From the NCBI GenBank assembly GCA_004297395.1, contig SCUO01000024.1, forward strand, positions 1 through 61,593: a DNA stretch of 61,593 nt, written 5' to 3'. Position 1 is the first letter of the stretch; each line of letters begins with the position of its first letter. The notes under the pieces were generated by a model. It was given only the letters and a program-made list of their open reading frames with translations. It had not been told where the DNA came from and ran no database searches. Below are positions 37,142 through 45,851 of the stretch, in pieces. A program made the position numbers and the translations under genes. The DNA comes from Chloroflexota bacterium (lineage in GTDB: Bacteria > Chloroflexota > Limnocylindria > Limnocylindrales > CSP1-4).

Positions 37142-40100
37142 GCGCGCCGCGGAAACCCGCGTCGGTCCTCATCATCGGTTCGGGGCCGGTCGTCATCGGC
37201 CAGGCGGCCGAGTTCGACTATGCCGGGACCCAGGCTTGCCGCGCGCTGCGGGCCGAGGGCGTCCGGACGGTCCTGGTGAACTCTAACCCGGCGACGATCA
37301 TGACCGACCCCGGCGTCGCCGACGCCGTCTACCTGGAGCCGTTGACGATCGAGGCGATCGAGGCGGTCATCGCGAAGGAGCGACCCGAGGGCCTCCTCGC
37401 CGGGCTCGGTGGCCAGACCGGCCTGAACCTGGCGATGGACCTCGCTCGTGCTGGCGTGTTGGCACGCTACAACGTCGCGCTGCTGGGGACCCCGCTCGAG
37501 GCGATCGAGATGGCCGAGGACCGCGAGGCCTTCCGCGACCTCCTCGACCGCATCGGACAGCCGTACGCGCCGTCGGCGATCGTGGAGGGTGCCGACGACC
37601 TGGCCCGGACCGCCTCCGCCGACACCGCCCTGGCCGCGATCGGCCTGCCCGCGATCGTCCGGCCGGCCTTCACCCTCGGCGGCACCGGCGGCGGCATCGT
37701 GGAGACCGAGTCGCAGTACCGGGAACGGGTGCGGAGCGGCCTCCGGGCCAGCCCCATCGGCCAGGTCATGGTCGAGAAGTGCCTCGTCGGCTGGCAGGAG
37801 ATCGAGTACGAGGTGATGCGCGATGCCGACGACACCTGCATCGCCGTGTGCTCGATGGAGAACGTCGACCCGCTCGGCATCCACACCGGCGATTCGATCG
37901 TCGTCGCGCCCGTCCAGACCCTGACCGACGCCGTTCACCAGCGCCTCCGGAGCGCAGCCCTGGCCATCATCCGGGCCCTCGGCGTCGAGGGTGGCTGCAA
38001 TGTCCAGTTCGCCCTTTCGCCGGATTCCACCGAGTACGCCGTCATCGAGGTCAACCCCCGGGTGTCGCGGTCGTCGGCGCTGGCCTCGAAGGCCACCGGC
38101 TACCCGATCGCCCGGGTGGCCGCCCAGATCGCCGTCGGGCGGCGGCTGGCGGAGATCCCGAACATCGTGACCGGCACGACCGTCGCCGCCTTCGAGCCGG
38201 CGCTCGATTACGTGGTCGTGAAGCTGCCGCGGTTCCCGTTCGACAAGTTCCCGACCGCCGACCGAAGCCTCGGCAGCCAGATGAAGGCGACCGGCGAGGT
38301 CATGGCCATCGATCGGACCTTCGGGAGCGCCCTCAACAAGGCCCTCCGCGGCCTCGAGCAGGCCGGCGCCGGCCCGCTGGCCGAGGACCCCGCCTGGGCG
38401 TCGAGCGTCGAGTACCTGGCCGCCGTCCTCGGCGGCGACACGGCGTCGGCGGAATCGGCAGCGGACGAGGTCGTCATCCGCTGGATCGACGAGCGGGGCC
38501 AGGCCTGCGAATCGACCCGCTTCGCCCAGCGCTCCGCCGCCCCGATCGTTCTGCGGCGGTTCCTCGCCCCGTCCGACGATCGCCTCTGGCGGATCATCGC
38601 CCTGCTCCGCCGGGGCGTGCCGCAGGCCGTCGTCCACGACGTCACCGGGATCCATCCGTGGTTCCTGTCGGAGCTCGGACGCAACGTGGCGCTCGAGGCC
38701 GAGGTCCACGCGATCGGGTCCCGCCTGGCGGATAGCCACGACGCTGTCGCCGCGGGCCTCCTCGCCACCGTCAAACGGGCCGGCTTCGGCGACCGTGAGC
38801 TGGCGACCCTGGCCGGCGTGGAGCTGGAACCGCTCCGGGCGGCCCGTCTCGCCCTGGGCCTCGTTCCGGGCTACGCCATGGTCGACACCTGCGCCGCCGA
38901 GTTCGCGGCCGACACGCCCTACTTCTACGCGACCTTCGCCGCCGCCGGCTCGGAGCCCGAAGCGCCGCGGGTCGCCAGGCCTGCGGCGCTCGTGATCGGC
39001 AGCGGCCCGGTCCGGATCGGGCAGGGGATCGAGTTCGACTACTGCGCCGTCCAGGCCGCCGACACGCTCCGGCGGGCCGGCTGGTCGGCGGTGATGATCA
39101 ACTCGAATCCCGAGACCGTCTCCACCGACTTCGACAGCTCCACCCGGCTGTACTTCGAGCCGCTCGACCCGGAGAGCGTCCGGAGCGTCATTGACGCCGA
39201 GACGGCGCCCGGCGACGGCCTCCTGCCCGCCTTCGTCGCCTTCGGTGGCCAGACGCCGCTCAACCTCGCGGCGCCGCTCGCCGCCGGCGGCGTCGAGCTC
39301 ATCGGCTCGGACCTCGAGGCGATCGACCAGGCCGAGGAGCGGACTCGCTTCTCGGCCCTCCTCGACCGGCTCGGCATCCCCCAGCCGGAGGGCGGGATGG
39401 CGCATTCGATGGAGGAGGCGCTGACCCTCGCCGAGCGGATCGGCTACCCGGTCATCGTCCGGCCGAGCTTCGTCATCGGCGGCCTGGCGATCGATTTCTG
39501 CTACTCGCCCGAGGACCTGGAGCGGCAGCTTGCGGCGGCCACTGTCGTCGATCCCGACCGGCCGGTCCGGATCGACCGCTACCTCGAGGGCATCGAGGTC
39601 GACGTCGATGCCGTCTCCGACGGGCGCGAGGTCCTCATCCCCGGCCTCCTCGAGCACGTCGAGCGGGCCGGCGTCCATTCGGGCGACTCGGTCGGGGTCT
39701 TCCCGCCCCAGACCGTCTCCGAGGGCGACCAGGGCCTGATCGTCGCGACGATGGAGCGGATCGTGCTGGCGCTCGGGGCCTGCGGCCTCGTCAACGCCCA
39801 GTTCATCGTCCGCGACGACGGCGTCTACCTCATCGAGGTCAACCCGCGAGCGTCGCGGACGGTCCCGTTCCTGTCCAAGGTCACGGGCGTCCCGATGGTC
39901 GAGCTGGCCGTGCGGATCGCCCTGGGTGCGACCCTCGAGGAGCTCGGCTGGCCCGGCGGGCTGCTGCCCGAGCCGGCGCTCGTGGCCGTCAAGGCACCGG
40001 CCTTCTCGACCGCCAAGCTGCGCGGGGTGGATCCCTCCGTCGGCCCGTTCATGCAGTCGACCGGCGAGGTCATCGGGATCCACACCGACCCGCGGGTCGC

Positions 40101-40653
40101 GATGGCGAAGGCCCTCCGGGGGGCGGCGCTCGTGCCGCCGTCGGCGGGGGTGGGGGAGGGGGCGGTGGCACCGGTGGCGCTGCTCTCGATCGCCGACCGG
40201 GACAAGGGCACCCTGCCGCGCCTGGCGAGCGCGCTCGTGACGGCCGGCTACCGGATCGCGGCGACTCCCGGCACGGCGGCCGCGCTCGTCGGCGCGGGCT
40301 TTGAGGCCGATGTCGTCGCCAAGCTTGGCGAGGGTGGCGGGGCGCACGAGGCCCGACCCGGGATCATCGATGTCATCGCCGGCGGCACGGTCCGGCTCGT
40401 CGTGAACACGCCGACGCCTCGTTCCGGGGCGGTTCGCGATGCGGCCGAGATCCGCCACGCCGCGGTCGCCGAGGGGATCCTGTGCCTGACCGCGATCGAG
40501 ACCGCGATCGCCGCCGCCGAGGCCCTCGACCCGGCGATCGCCGGGCGCCTGGCCGAGGTCCGATCGCTCACCGAGTGGGTGCCGCCAGGCCGCGTCGGCG
40601 GACGACGGGCGTCGTCGCCGGGCGTCCCGACCCTGGTCAGCTCGCCGGGATGA
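37138..40653 (+). CDS. carB: Carbamoyl phosphate synthase large subunit
   Basis: ATP-dependent synthesis of carbamoyl phosphate from bicarbonate and the ammonia made by CarA. The 1171-residue protein has the duplicated ATP-grasp architecture: each half begins with an IGSGP motif (LIIGSGPVVIGQAAEFDY near 10 and VIGSGPVRIGQGIEFDYC near 619), and each has IEVNPRVSRSSAL- or IEVNPRASRTVPF-type metal-binding loops. The C-terminal MGS-like allosteric domain (about 1015-1140) is present, where UMP or ornithine normally binds. It is about 100 residues longer than E. coli CarB because of inserts and a tail. ATG 37138 overlaps carA by 4 bp. The 3' end overlaps the convergent membrane-protein gene by 17 bp. 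Confidence 0.95.
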   Translation: MSAPRKPASVLIIGSGPVVIGQAAEFDYAGTQACRALRAEGVRTVLVNSNPATIMTDPGVADAVYLEPLTIEAIEAVIAKERPEGLLAGLGGQTGLNLAMDLARAGVLARYNVALLGTPLEAIEMAEDREAFRDLLDRIGQPYAPSAIVEGADDLARTASADTALAAIGLPAIVRPAFTLGGTGGGIVETESQYRERVRSGLRASPIGQVMVEKCLVGWQEIEYEVMRDADDTCIAVCSMENVDPLGIHTGDSIVVAPVQTLTDAVHQRLRSAALAIIRALGVEGGCNVQFALSPDSTEYAVIEVNPRVSRSSALASKATGYPIARVAAQIAVGRRLAEIPNIVTGTTVAAFEPALDYVVVKLPRFPFDKFPTADRSLGSQMKATGEVMAIDRTFGSALNKALRGLEQAGAGPLAEDPAWASSVEYLAAVLGGDTASAESAADEVVIRWIDERGQACESTRFAQRSAAPIVLRRFLAPSDDRLWRIIALLRRGVPQAVVHDVTGIHPWFLSELGRNVALEAEVHAIGSRLADSHDAVAAGLLATVKRAGFGDRELATLAGVELEPLRAARLALGLVPGYAMVDTCAAEFAADTPYFYATFAAAGSEPEAPRVARPAALVIGSGPVRIGQGIEFDYCAVQAADTLRRAGWSAVMINSNPETVSTDFDSSTRLYFEPLDPESVRSVIDAETAPGDGLLPAFVAFGGQTPLNLAAPLAAGGVELIGSDLEAIDQAEERTRFSALLDRLGIPQPEGGMAHSMEEALTLAERIGYPVIVRPSFVIGGLAIDFCYSPEDLERQLAAATVVDPDRPVRIDRYLEGIEVDVDAVSDGREVLIPGLLEHVERAGVHSGDSVGVFPPQTVSEGDQGLIVATMERIVLALGACGLVNAQFIVRDDGVYLIEVNPRASRTVPFLSKVTGVPMVELAVRIALGATLEELGWPGGLLPEPALVAVKAPAFSTAKLRGVDPSVGPFMQSTGEVIGIHTDPRVAMAKALRGAALVPPSAGVGEGAVAPVALLSIADRDKGTLPRLASALVTAGYRIAATPGTAAALVGAGFEADVVAKLGEGGGAHEARPGIIDVIAGGTVRLVVNTPTPRSGAVRDAAEIRHAAVAEGILCLTAIETAIAAAEALDPAIAGRLAEVRSLTEWVPPGRVGGRRASSPGVPTLVSSPG

Positions 40654-42022
40654 AGAGGGCCTGACCGAGCGACCACAGGGTCAGCGTCGTGAGGCCGACC
40701 ATGACCAGCGCGAGCGGCACCTGCCGAAGCCGGATCTCGCGGGCGGCGAGGGCCCCGTGCCGGCCGGCCCGCGAGGCAGCGACGACGTGGCCCGCCCAGG
40801 CGCCGATCATGTGGCCGCCCACGACCGCCGCCAGCTGCAGGGTCCAGACCAGCCCCGGCGGCAGGAACGCGGCGGTCGGCTCGAAGAAGGCCGTGCCGAG
40901 GTAGTTCGCCCCCTGCTGGAGCGGATCCGAGATGGCGATGACGATCCGCTGGCCGTCGACGAGCAGGTACGTGAAGTAGTGGGCCAGGAGGTAGCCAACG
41001 GCGATCGGCAGGAGCCCGGCAGCGGTGGCCGGGACGCCGACGAGACGTGCCACGACGAGGGCTGCGCCCACGATGATGGCCATGAAGCTCGCCAGGATGA
41101 GGGTCTGGGGCAGGGCCGCGGGCAGCCCGAAGGCGTCCACCCAGAGCTGGGTCTGGGACAGCCCGTCGAACAGGATCGAGCCTGTTCCGAGGCCGATGAT
41201 CACGATGTCGCTGGCCGCCCAGCCGCCCTCGAGCAGGCCGGTCGCGAAGTCGCGGCGCCGGACCGTCCGCTCGTCGCCGGGGATCGGGGCGAGGGGCGCC
41301 AGGCGGCCGATGAGCCCGAACCAGACGCTGAAGATCTCGCCGTGCTCGAGCCAGGCGCGACGGCCGTACTGGGCCATCATCGCCAGGGTGAAGACCGTGT
41401 AGCCGACGATGACCAGGGCGAGTGTCCGGGAGCCGGCGCCCGACGCGACGAGCTCGAGCCAGATGACCGCGGCGAAGCCGATCGCGGCCGGCCAGCGGCC
41501 GAGCGCCGCCGGGTATTCCGTTGGCGCGATGCCGCCGATGCCGGCCGCGCGCAAGGCTCGGGCGCCAAGATCGTGGAGCGTTCCGAATGGATTGAGCCAC
41601 GTCCAGATCGGGAAGACGAAGGCCGAGACGAGGGCCACACCCACCCAGCCGTAGACCCAGGCGAAGAGGCGCGATACCTCGGCGTCCGAATCACCGCCCA
41701 CGATCCCCTGGACCAGGATCCAGGCTAGGGCCACGAGGCCGATCGCCCGGAGCCCGCCGCGGACGATGCCCGGGACCCGGACGTGGAGGCCTTCGACCGG
41801 CGGCGGCTCGGAGCGGAGGTCGCGGACGAGGACGAAGAGGAACGACAGGGCGACGGCCCCTGCCGCGCCCGCGAGGTACACGGCGAGGGGCAGGCGGCTC
41901 TCGAAGCTCTTCGAGAGGGCGTGAGCGGACGCCCCACCCGGCAGCGCCAGGAGTGCGAGCCCGACACCCAGACCCGCGCCGGCGATGCGCGCGCCCACAG
42001 CGGGGGCGATCGTGGTTCTCAT
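40637..42022 (-). CDS. Polytopic membrane protein linked to CopC
   Basis: A 461-residue inner-membrane protein with a cleavable-looking signal region (GLALLALPGGASAHA) and about ten further hydrophobic segments. HALSKSFESRLPLAVYLAGAAGAVAL just after the signal and the membrane-embedded LLAHYFTYLLVDGQR and VVGGHMIGAWAGHVVA segments contain His residues that could touch copper or heme; this is a guess. ATG 42022 overlaps the CopC gene by 4 bp, so the two proteins are made together. It does not show the usual CopD motifs. Function unknown; a role in copper transport is inferred only from its partner. Confidence 0.75.
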   Translation of the reverse strand: MRTTIAPAVGARIAGAGLGVGLALLALPGGASAHALSKSFESRLPLAVYLAGAAGAVALSFLFVLVRDLRSEPPPVEGLHVRVPGIVRGGLRAIGLVALAWILVQGIVGGDSDAEVSRLFAWVYGWVGVALVSAFVFPIWTWLNPFGTLHDLGARALRAAGIGGIAPTEYPAALGRWPAAIGFAAVIWLELVASGAGSRTLALVIVGYTVFTLAMMAQYGRRAWLEHGEIFSVWFGLIGRLAPLAPIPGDERTVRRRDFATGLLEGGWAASDIVIIGLGTGSILFDGLSQTQLWVDAFGLPAALPQTLILASFMAIIVGAALVVARLVGVPATAAGLLPIAVGYLLAHYFTYLLVDGQRIVIAISDPLQQGANYLGTAFFEPTAAFLPPGLVWTLQLAAVVGGHMIGAWAGHVVAASRAGRHGALAAREIRLRQVPLALVMVGLTTLTLWSLGQALFIPAS

Positions 42023-42642
42023 GCGCCGCCGCGTCGCCGCAGGAAGAAGGCCAGCCCGCCGCCGATGACCAGGCCAACGACCGCGATCGGCAGGAGGACG
42101 TCCGTGCTCGAGCCAGAGCCTGAGCCATCTGCGCTCGGCGCCGGGGATGGGGTTGGCCCCTCGGTTGGGGCGAGCGTTGGCGTCTGTGGTGCGCTGGGCT
42201 CGTTCGTCGGTCCGGGGGTTGCCGTCGGCGGCGCCGGTGTGGGTTCCAGGACGGTGAAGGTCAGGGTCTCTCGCTCGGGCCCCTCGCCGTCCTCGGACGA
42301 GAAGGTCGTCGATTCGATCGTGTACGTGCCTGGCGTCAGCGGCGCGAACGTCGCCCGCATCTCCTTGACCCCGATCGACGCCGGAACCGCCCTGGCGATC
42401 TCGGTCCCGGAGGCGTCCCGGAGGACGATCGAGGAGCCCTCGTCGAGGCCCTGGGTGTAGGTCACGACGATCTCGGTCGGTGGCGTCGCCAGGACGGCCT
42501 CGTCCGCCGGTGTCGAGGTGGCGATCTCGGCGTGGGCCGCGGCGACGGCCGACATCGTCAGGGTCAGCAGCAGGCCGCCGGCAACTGCGACCGCGACGGC
42601 GCGACGGGATGCCGAGCGCTCGAGGATCTGGAGTCGGTTCAC
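42019..42642 (-). CDS. CopC-domain copper-binding protein with C-terminal membrane anchor
   Basis: A 207-residue exported protein. After the signal peptide ending MSAVAAAHA the mature CopC beta-sandwich starts HAEIATSTPADEAVLATPPTE. The first His after cleavage is the usual Cu(II) ligand in CopC. The domain continues TYTQGLDEGSSIVLRD to about residue 130, then a Pro/Thr/Ser-rich stalk leads to one transmembrane helix LLPIAVVGLVIGGGLAFFL and a basic end, so it is anchored outside the cell. GTG 42642 is chosen because minus-strand TACACT lies 7 nt upstream. It is first in a two-gene operon with the membrane protein. Confidence 0.85.
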   Translation of the reverse strand: MNRLQILERSASRRAVAVAVAGGLLLTLTMSAVAAAHAEIATSTPADEAVLATPPTEIVVTYTQGLDEGSSIVLRDASGTEIARAVPASIGVKEMRATFAPLTPGTYTIESTTFSSEDGEGPERETLTFTVLEPTPAPPTATPGPTNEPSAPQTPTLAPTEGPTPSPAPSADGSGSGSSTDVLLPIAVVGLVIGGGLAFFLRRRGGA

Positions 42643-42649
42643 GTCCGTG

Positions 42650-42655
42650 AGTGTA
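42650..42655 (-). promoter_or_regulatory. -10 element of leaderless promoter for the CopC gene
   Basis: Minus-strand TACACT, 7 nt, then GTG 42642. An upstream in-frame GTG at 42666 would lie ahead of this promoter. Confidence 0.55.
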
Positions 42656-43094
42656 CGGAGCCGCACCTCACCGCGCCGGGAACTCGTCCGAATCTGGACC
42701 GCCCGCCCCGCCGCCGCGTTCCGGCCGCTGACGGGCTAACTGGTCAATTTCTACCCCCAGCAGCACAACGCAAGGCCTCTACCTAGCGCGGTCGCTGATG
42801 CCGCAACCTCATGCAGCAGAAGCCGGTCGCCGCGCTCAGGCGAGATCGCCCTGCTGCATCTTCATGCTCTGCTGGGACGCGCTGGCAACGACCGTTCGAT
42901 CCAGCGCTCGCCCCACGAGAATTGGACAGGATCGGGTGCGTACGTCCCGATCCAGGCGCCGCGCGGATTCGCCCGGGCGCGTCACCGGCGCGGACGCGGG
43001 CTGGCGAGGCCCGGACCGTCGTCGCCGCCCGCTGCGGTATCGTTCCCGGGTCGCGTCCATCGGACTCCGCCGAATCCGGGAGCCCTGCCTGCCC
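42656..43094. other. Gene-free region between CopC and the M16 pair
   Basis: About 440 nt without a credible gene. It holds a less GC-rich patch near 42738-42800 and a 9-bp inverted repeat ATGCAGCAG/CTGCTGCAT (42811-42819 and 42851-42859). A -10-like TATCGT at 43038-43043 would start the peptidase transcript with a leader of about 45 nt. No conserved RNA or complete IS could be recognised. Confidence 0.5.
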
Positions 43095-44399
43095 ATGCTC
43101 GTTCCGACCATCGAGTTCAGCGATGAGCGGCTGGCCAACGGCCTTCGCCTCATCGTCGCCGAGGACCACCTGGCGCCGGTCGCGGCGGTCAACATCTGGT
43201 ACGCCGTCGGCTCCAAGCACGAGCAGCCCGGCAAGACCGGCTTCGCCCATCTCTTCGAGCACGTCATGTTCCAGGGCTCGGCCCACGTCTCGAAGGCCGA
43301 GCACATCAGCCTCATCCAGTCCATCGGCGGGACGATGAACGGCACGACCTGGCTGGACCGGACCAACTACTTCGAGACCGTCCCGTCGCACCAGCTCGAG
43401 ATCGCCCTGTGGCTCGAGGCGGACCGGATGGGGACCCTCCTCGATGCCCTCAGCCAGGAGAACCTCGACAACCAGCGCGAGGTCGTCAAGAACGAGAAGC
43501 GCTGGTCGTATGACAACCGGCCGTACGGCTCTTGGTGGGAGCACATGCTGGCCGGCCTGTTCCCCGAGGACCACCCCTACCACCACACGACGATCGGCTC
43601 GATGGCCGACCTCGAGGCCGCCTCGCTCGAGGACGTCAAGGCCTTCTTCCGGATGCACTACGCGCCCAATAACGCGGTCCTGTCGATCGTCGGCGACGTC
43701 GATCGGACGCAGGTCCGCGGCTGGGTCGAGCGCTACTTCGGGGGCATCCCGGCCAAGCCCGGCCTGCCCGTCGTGATTTCCGGGGACGTGCCGCCGACGC
43801 TCGGACGGGAGCGGCGCGAGACCGTAGCGGACCGGGTCCCGCACGCCCGAATCTACTGGGGGTTCCGCTCGCCGCTGTTCGGCGACCCGCGCCTCGATGC
43901 CCTCGACCTCGCCGGCCAGATCCTCGCCGGGGGCAAGGGCAGCCGGCTCCATCGCCGGCTCGTCCGCGACGAGCGCCTGGCCCTCGACGTCGCCCTGAGC
44001 TCGGCCGGGTGCGTCCTGGGCTCGTCCGTGACCGCGGGCTGGGCGACCGCCCGCCCGGGCGTCGACCTCGCGGTCCTCGAGGCCGCCTTCTGGGAGGAGC
44101 TCGAGCGGCTCGCCACCACGCCGCCGACGGCCGACGAGCTGGAGCGGGCGAAAGCCCTGACCGAGGCCGACGAGCTGGGCGCCCTCCAGCGAGTCGAGGA
44201 GCGGGCCGACCGCCTGTCGATGTACGCGACGCTGTTCGACGACCCCGATCTCGTCAACCGCATCCTGCCCCGCTACCTGGGCGTCACCGCCGAGCAGATC
44301 CGGGACGTCTGCCGCGACGTCTTCCGGGCGGACAACAGGCTCGTCATGGTCTACCAGCCGGCCGAGCAGGCGGCCGGCGACGCGGAGGCCGCCGCATGA
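43095..44399 (+). CDS. M16 family zinc peptidase (catalytic partner)
   Basis: A 434-residue peptidase of the M16B (PqqL/processing peptidase) type. The inverted zinc motif HxxEH is intact as HLFEH at residues 52-56, in GKTGFAHLFEHVMFQGS, with a further Glu in ENLDNQREVVKNEKRWS about 75 residues on. The second half is the non-catalytic homologous lobe, including GGKGSRLHRRLVRDERLA. ATG 43095 is the natural start; upstream in-frame sequence lacks family similarity. The stop overlaps the next gene by 4 bp. Two-gene M16 pairs form heterodimers in which one subunit cuts and the other contributes to substrate binding. No signal peptide is seen. Confidence 0.92.
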   Translation: MLVPTIEFSDERLANGLRLIVAEDHLAPVAAVNIWYAVGSKHEQPGKTGFAHLFEHVMFQGSAHVSKAEHISLIQSIGGTMNGTTWLDRTNYFETVPSHQLEIALWLEADRMGTLLDALSQENLDNQREVVKNEKRWSYDNRPYGSWWEHMLAGLFPEDHPYHHTTIGSMADLEAASLEDVKAFFRMHYAPNNAVLSIVGDVDRTQVRGWVERYFGGIPAKPGLPVVISGDVPPTLGRERRETVADRVPHARIYWGFRSPLFGDPRLDALDLAGQILAGGKGSRLHRRLVRDERLALDVALSSAGCVLGSSVTAGWATARPGVDLAVLEAAFWEELERLATTPPTADELERAKALTEADELGALQRVEERADRLSMYATLFDDPDLVNRILPRYLGVTAEQIRDVCRDVFRADNRLVMVYQPAEQAAGDAEAAA

Positions 44400-45814
44400 G
44401 TCCGCAAGGCCCGCAGGGCATGGTGGTCGCGGAGCGGCCGGTCGCGGGCGAGCCCCGGCCCTACGCCTTCCCGCCGTTCCGGCGGACGCGCCTCGCCAAC
44501 GGCCTATCGGTCGTCGCCGTCGACATGCCCGGCCGGCCGCTGCTGTCGGCCGCGCTCGTCGTCCCGGGCGGGGCGACGGACGAGCCGGCGGAGCTGGCCG
44601 GGGCGACGATCCTGATGGCCCGCGCCCTCGCCGAGGGCACAGCGGACCACGATGCCGTGGCCCTGGTCGAGGCCATCGAGCGCCTCGGCGCCTCGCTCCA
44701 CGCCGAAGCAGGCTGGGATGCGCTGTCGATCTCGCTCGACGTGCCCGCCGGCCGCTTCGCCGCCGCCCTCGATCTCGTCGCCGAGGTCGCCGCCCGCCCC
44801 ACCTTCCCGGATTCCGAGGTGGAGCGGCTCCGGGAGGAGCGACTCAACGACATCCTCCAGGCCCGGGCCGATCCCCGGCGCCGGGCGGAGGACGCCTTCA
44901 TCGACACCATCTATGCCCCGACCTCGCCGTATCGCCGCTCGTCCGCCGGCACCACCGAGACGGTCGAGCGCCTCGACGCCTCGACCTGCCGGGCCGAGCT
45001 TGCCCGGCGCTTCGATCCCGCCCGGATGTCGCTCATCGTCGGCGGCGACCTGGCCGGCATCGATGTCGAGCGACTTGCCAACGAGCGATTTGGCGGCTGG
45101 GTCGCCGATCCCGCCACGCGCCCGCCGGGACCGATCGACGCCACACCGGCGGCGCGCCACCGGCAGATCCGGGTCGTCCACCGGCCGGGATCGGTCCAGA
45201 CCGAGATCCGGATCGGGCACCCGGGCGCCGCCCGGCTGATCCCCGACTTCCACGCCCTGGCGGTCATGAGCGCGGTCCTCGGCGGGCTCTTCAACTCCCG
45301 ACTGAACCGGAAGCTCCGGGAGGAGAAGGGCTACACCTACGGCGCCCACGCCGGCTTCGACCTGCGACGGGGAGCCGGCCCGTTCGCCGCCCGCGCTCCG
45401 GTCGACACCGCGGTCACGGTCCCGGCGATCCTGGAAATGCTCGCCGTCATCGATGGGATCGGAGGCGGCGTCAGCCAGGTGGAGCTCGACGAGGCCCGCG
45501 ACTACCTCGTCGGCGTCTTCCCGCTGCGGTTCGAGACGGCCGGTGCCGTCGTCGGCGCGCTGAGCGGGATCGTCATCCAGGGCCTGCCCGACGACGAGCT
45601 TGCCCGGTACCGCCCGGCGATCCAGGCCGTGACGGCCGACGACGTCGTCGCGGCAGCAACGGCACACGTCCACCCCGACGAGCTGGCGATCGTCCTCGTC
45701 GGCGATGCCGACGCCTTCCTGCCCGACCTCGAGGCCGCAGGCCTCGGGCCGATCGAGGTCGAGCGCGACCCGGTCCCCGCGAGTCCCGAGGTCGGCGACG
45801 ACGAGGACGCCTGA
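44396..45814 (+). CDS. M16 family peptidase, non-catalytic partner
   Basis: A 472-residue homologue of the preceding gene lacking the HxxEH motif: the equivalent region reads AELAGATILMARALAEGT. It retains the Arg/Tyr motif LREEKGYTYGAHAGF near residue 305, which in heterodimeric M16 enzymes binds the substrate C-terminus. This division of labour (one zinc subunit, one RxxxxGY subunit) is known for bacterial M16B pairs. ATG 44396 overlaps the catalytic gene by 4 bp, favouring equimolar synthesis. The C-terminal tail is acidic. Substrates are unknown. Confidence 0.88.
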   Translation: MSPQGPQGMVVAERPVAGEPRPYAFPPFRRTRLANGLSVVAVDMPGRPLLSAALVVPGGATDEPAELAGATILMARALAEGTADHDAVALVEAIERLGASLHAEAGWDALSISLDVPAGRFAAALDLVAEVAARPTFPDSEVERLREERLNDILQARADPRRRAEDAFIDTIYAPTSPYRRSSAGTTETVERLDASTCRAELARRFDPARMSLIVGGDLAGIDVERLANERFGGWVADPATRPPGPIDATPAARHRQIRVVHRPGSVQTEIRIGHPGAARLIPDFHALAVMSAVLGGLFNSRLNRKLREEKGYTYGAHAGFDLRRGAGPFAARAPVDTAVTVPAILEMLAVIDGIGGGVSQVELDEARDYLVGVFPLRFETAGAVVGALSGIVIQGLPDDELARYRPAIQAVTADDVVAAATAHVHPDELAIVLVGDADAFLPDLEAAGLGPIEVERDPVPASPEVGDDEDA

Positions 45815-45851
45815 GCCTTCCGCGACGAGCCCCGATCCGGCCGCTGGCACG

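Noticed and set aside
36862-40458. A 1198-codon open frame on the minus strand
   Set aside because: Antisense shadow of carA and carB.
42740-42770. End of an IS21-like element
   Set aside because: The short less GC-rich patch recalled transposon ends, but no terminal repeats, target duplication or transposase fragment could be found, so it is not listed as a mobile element.
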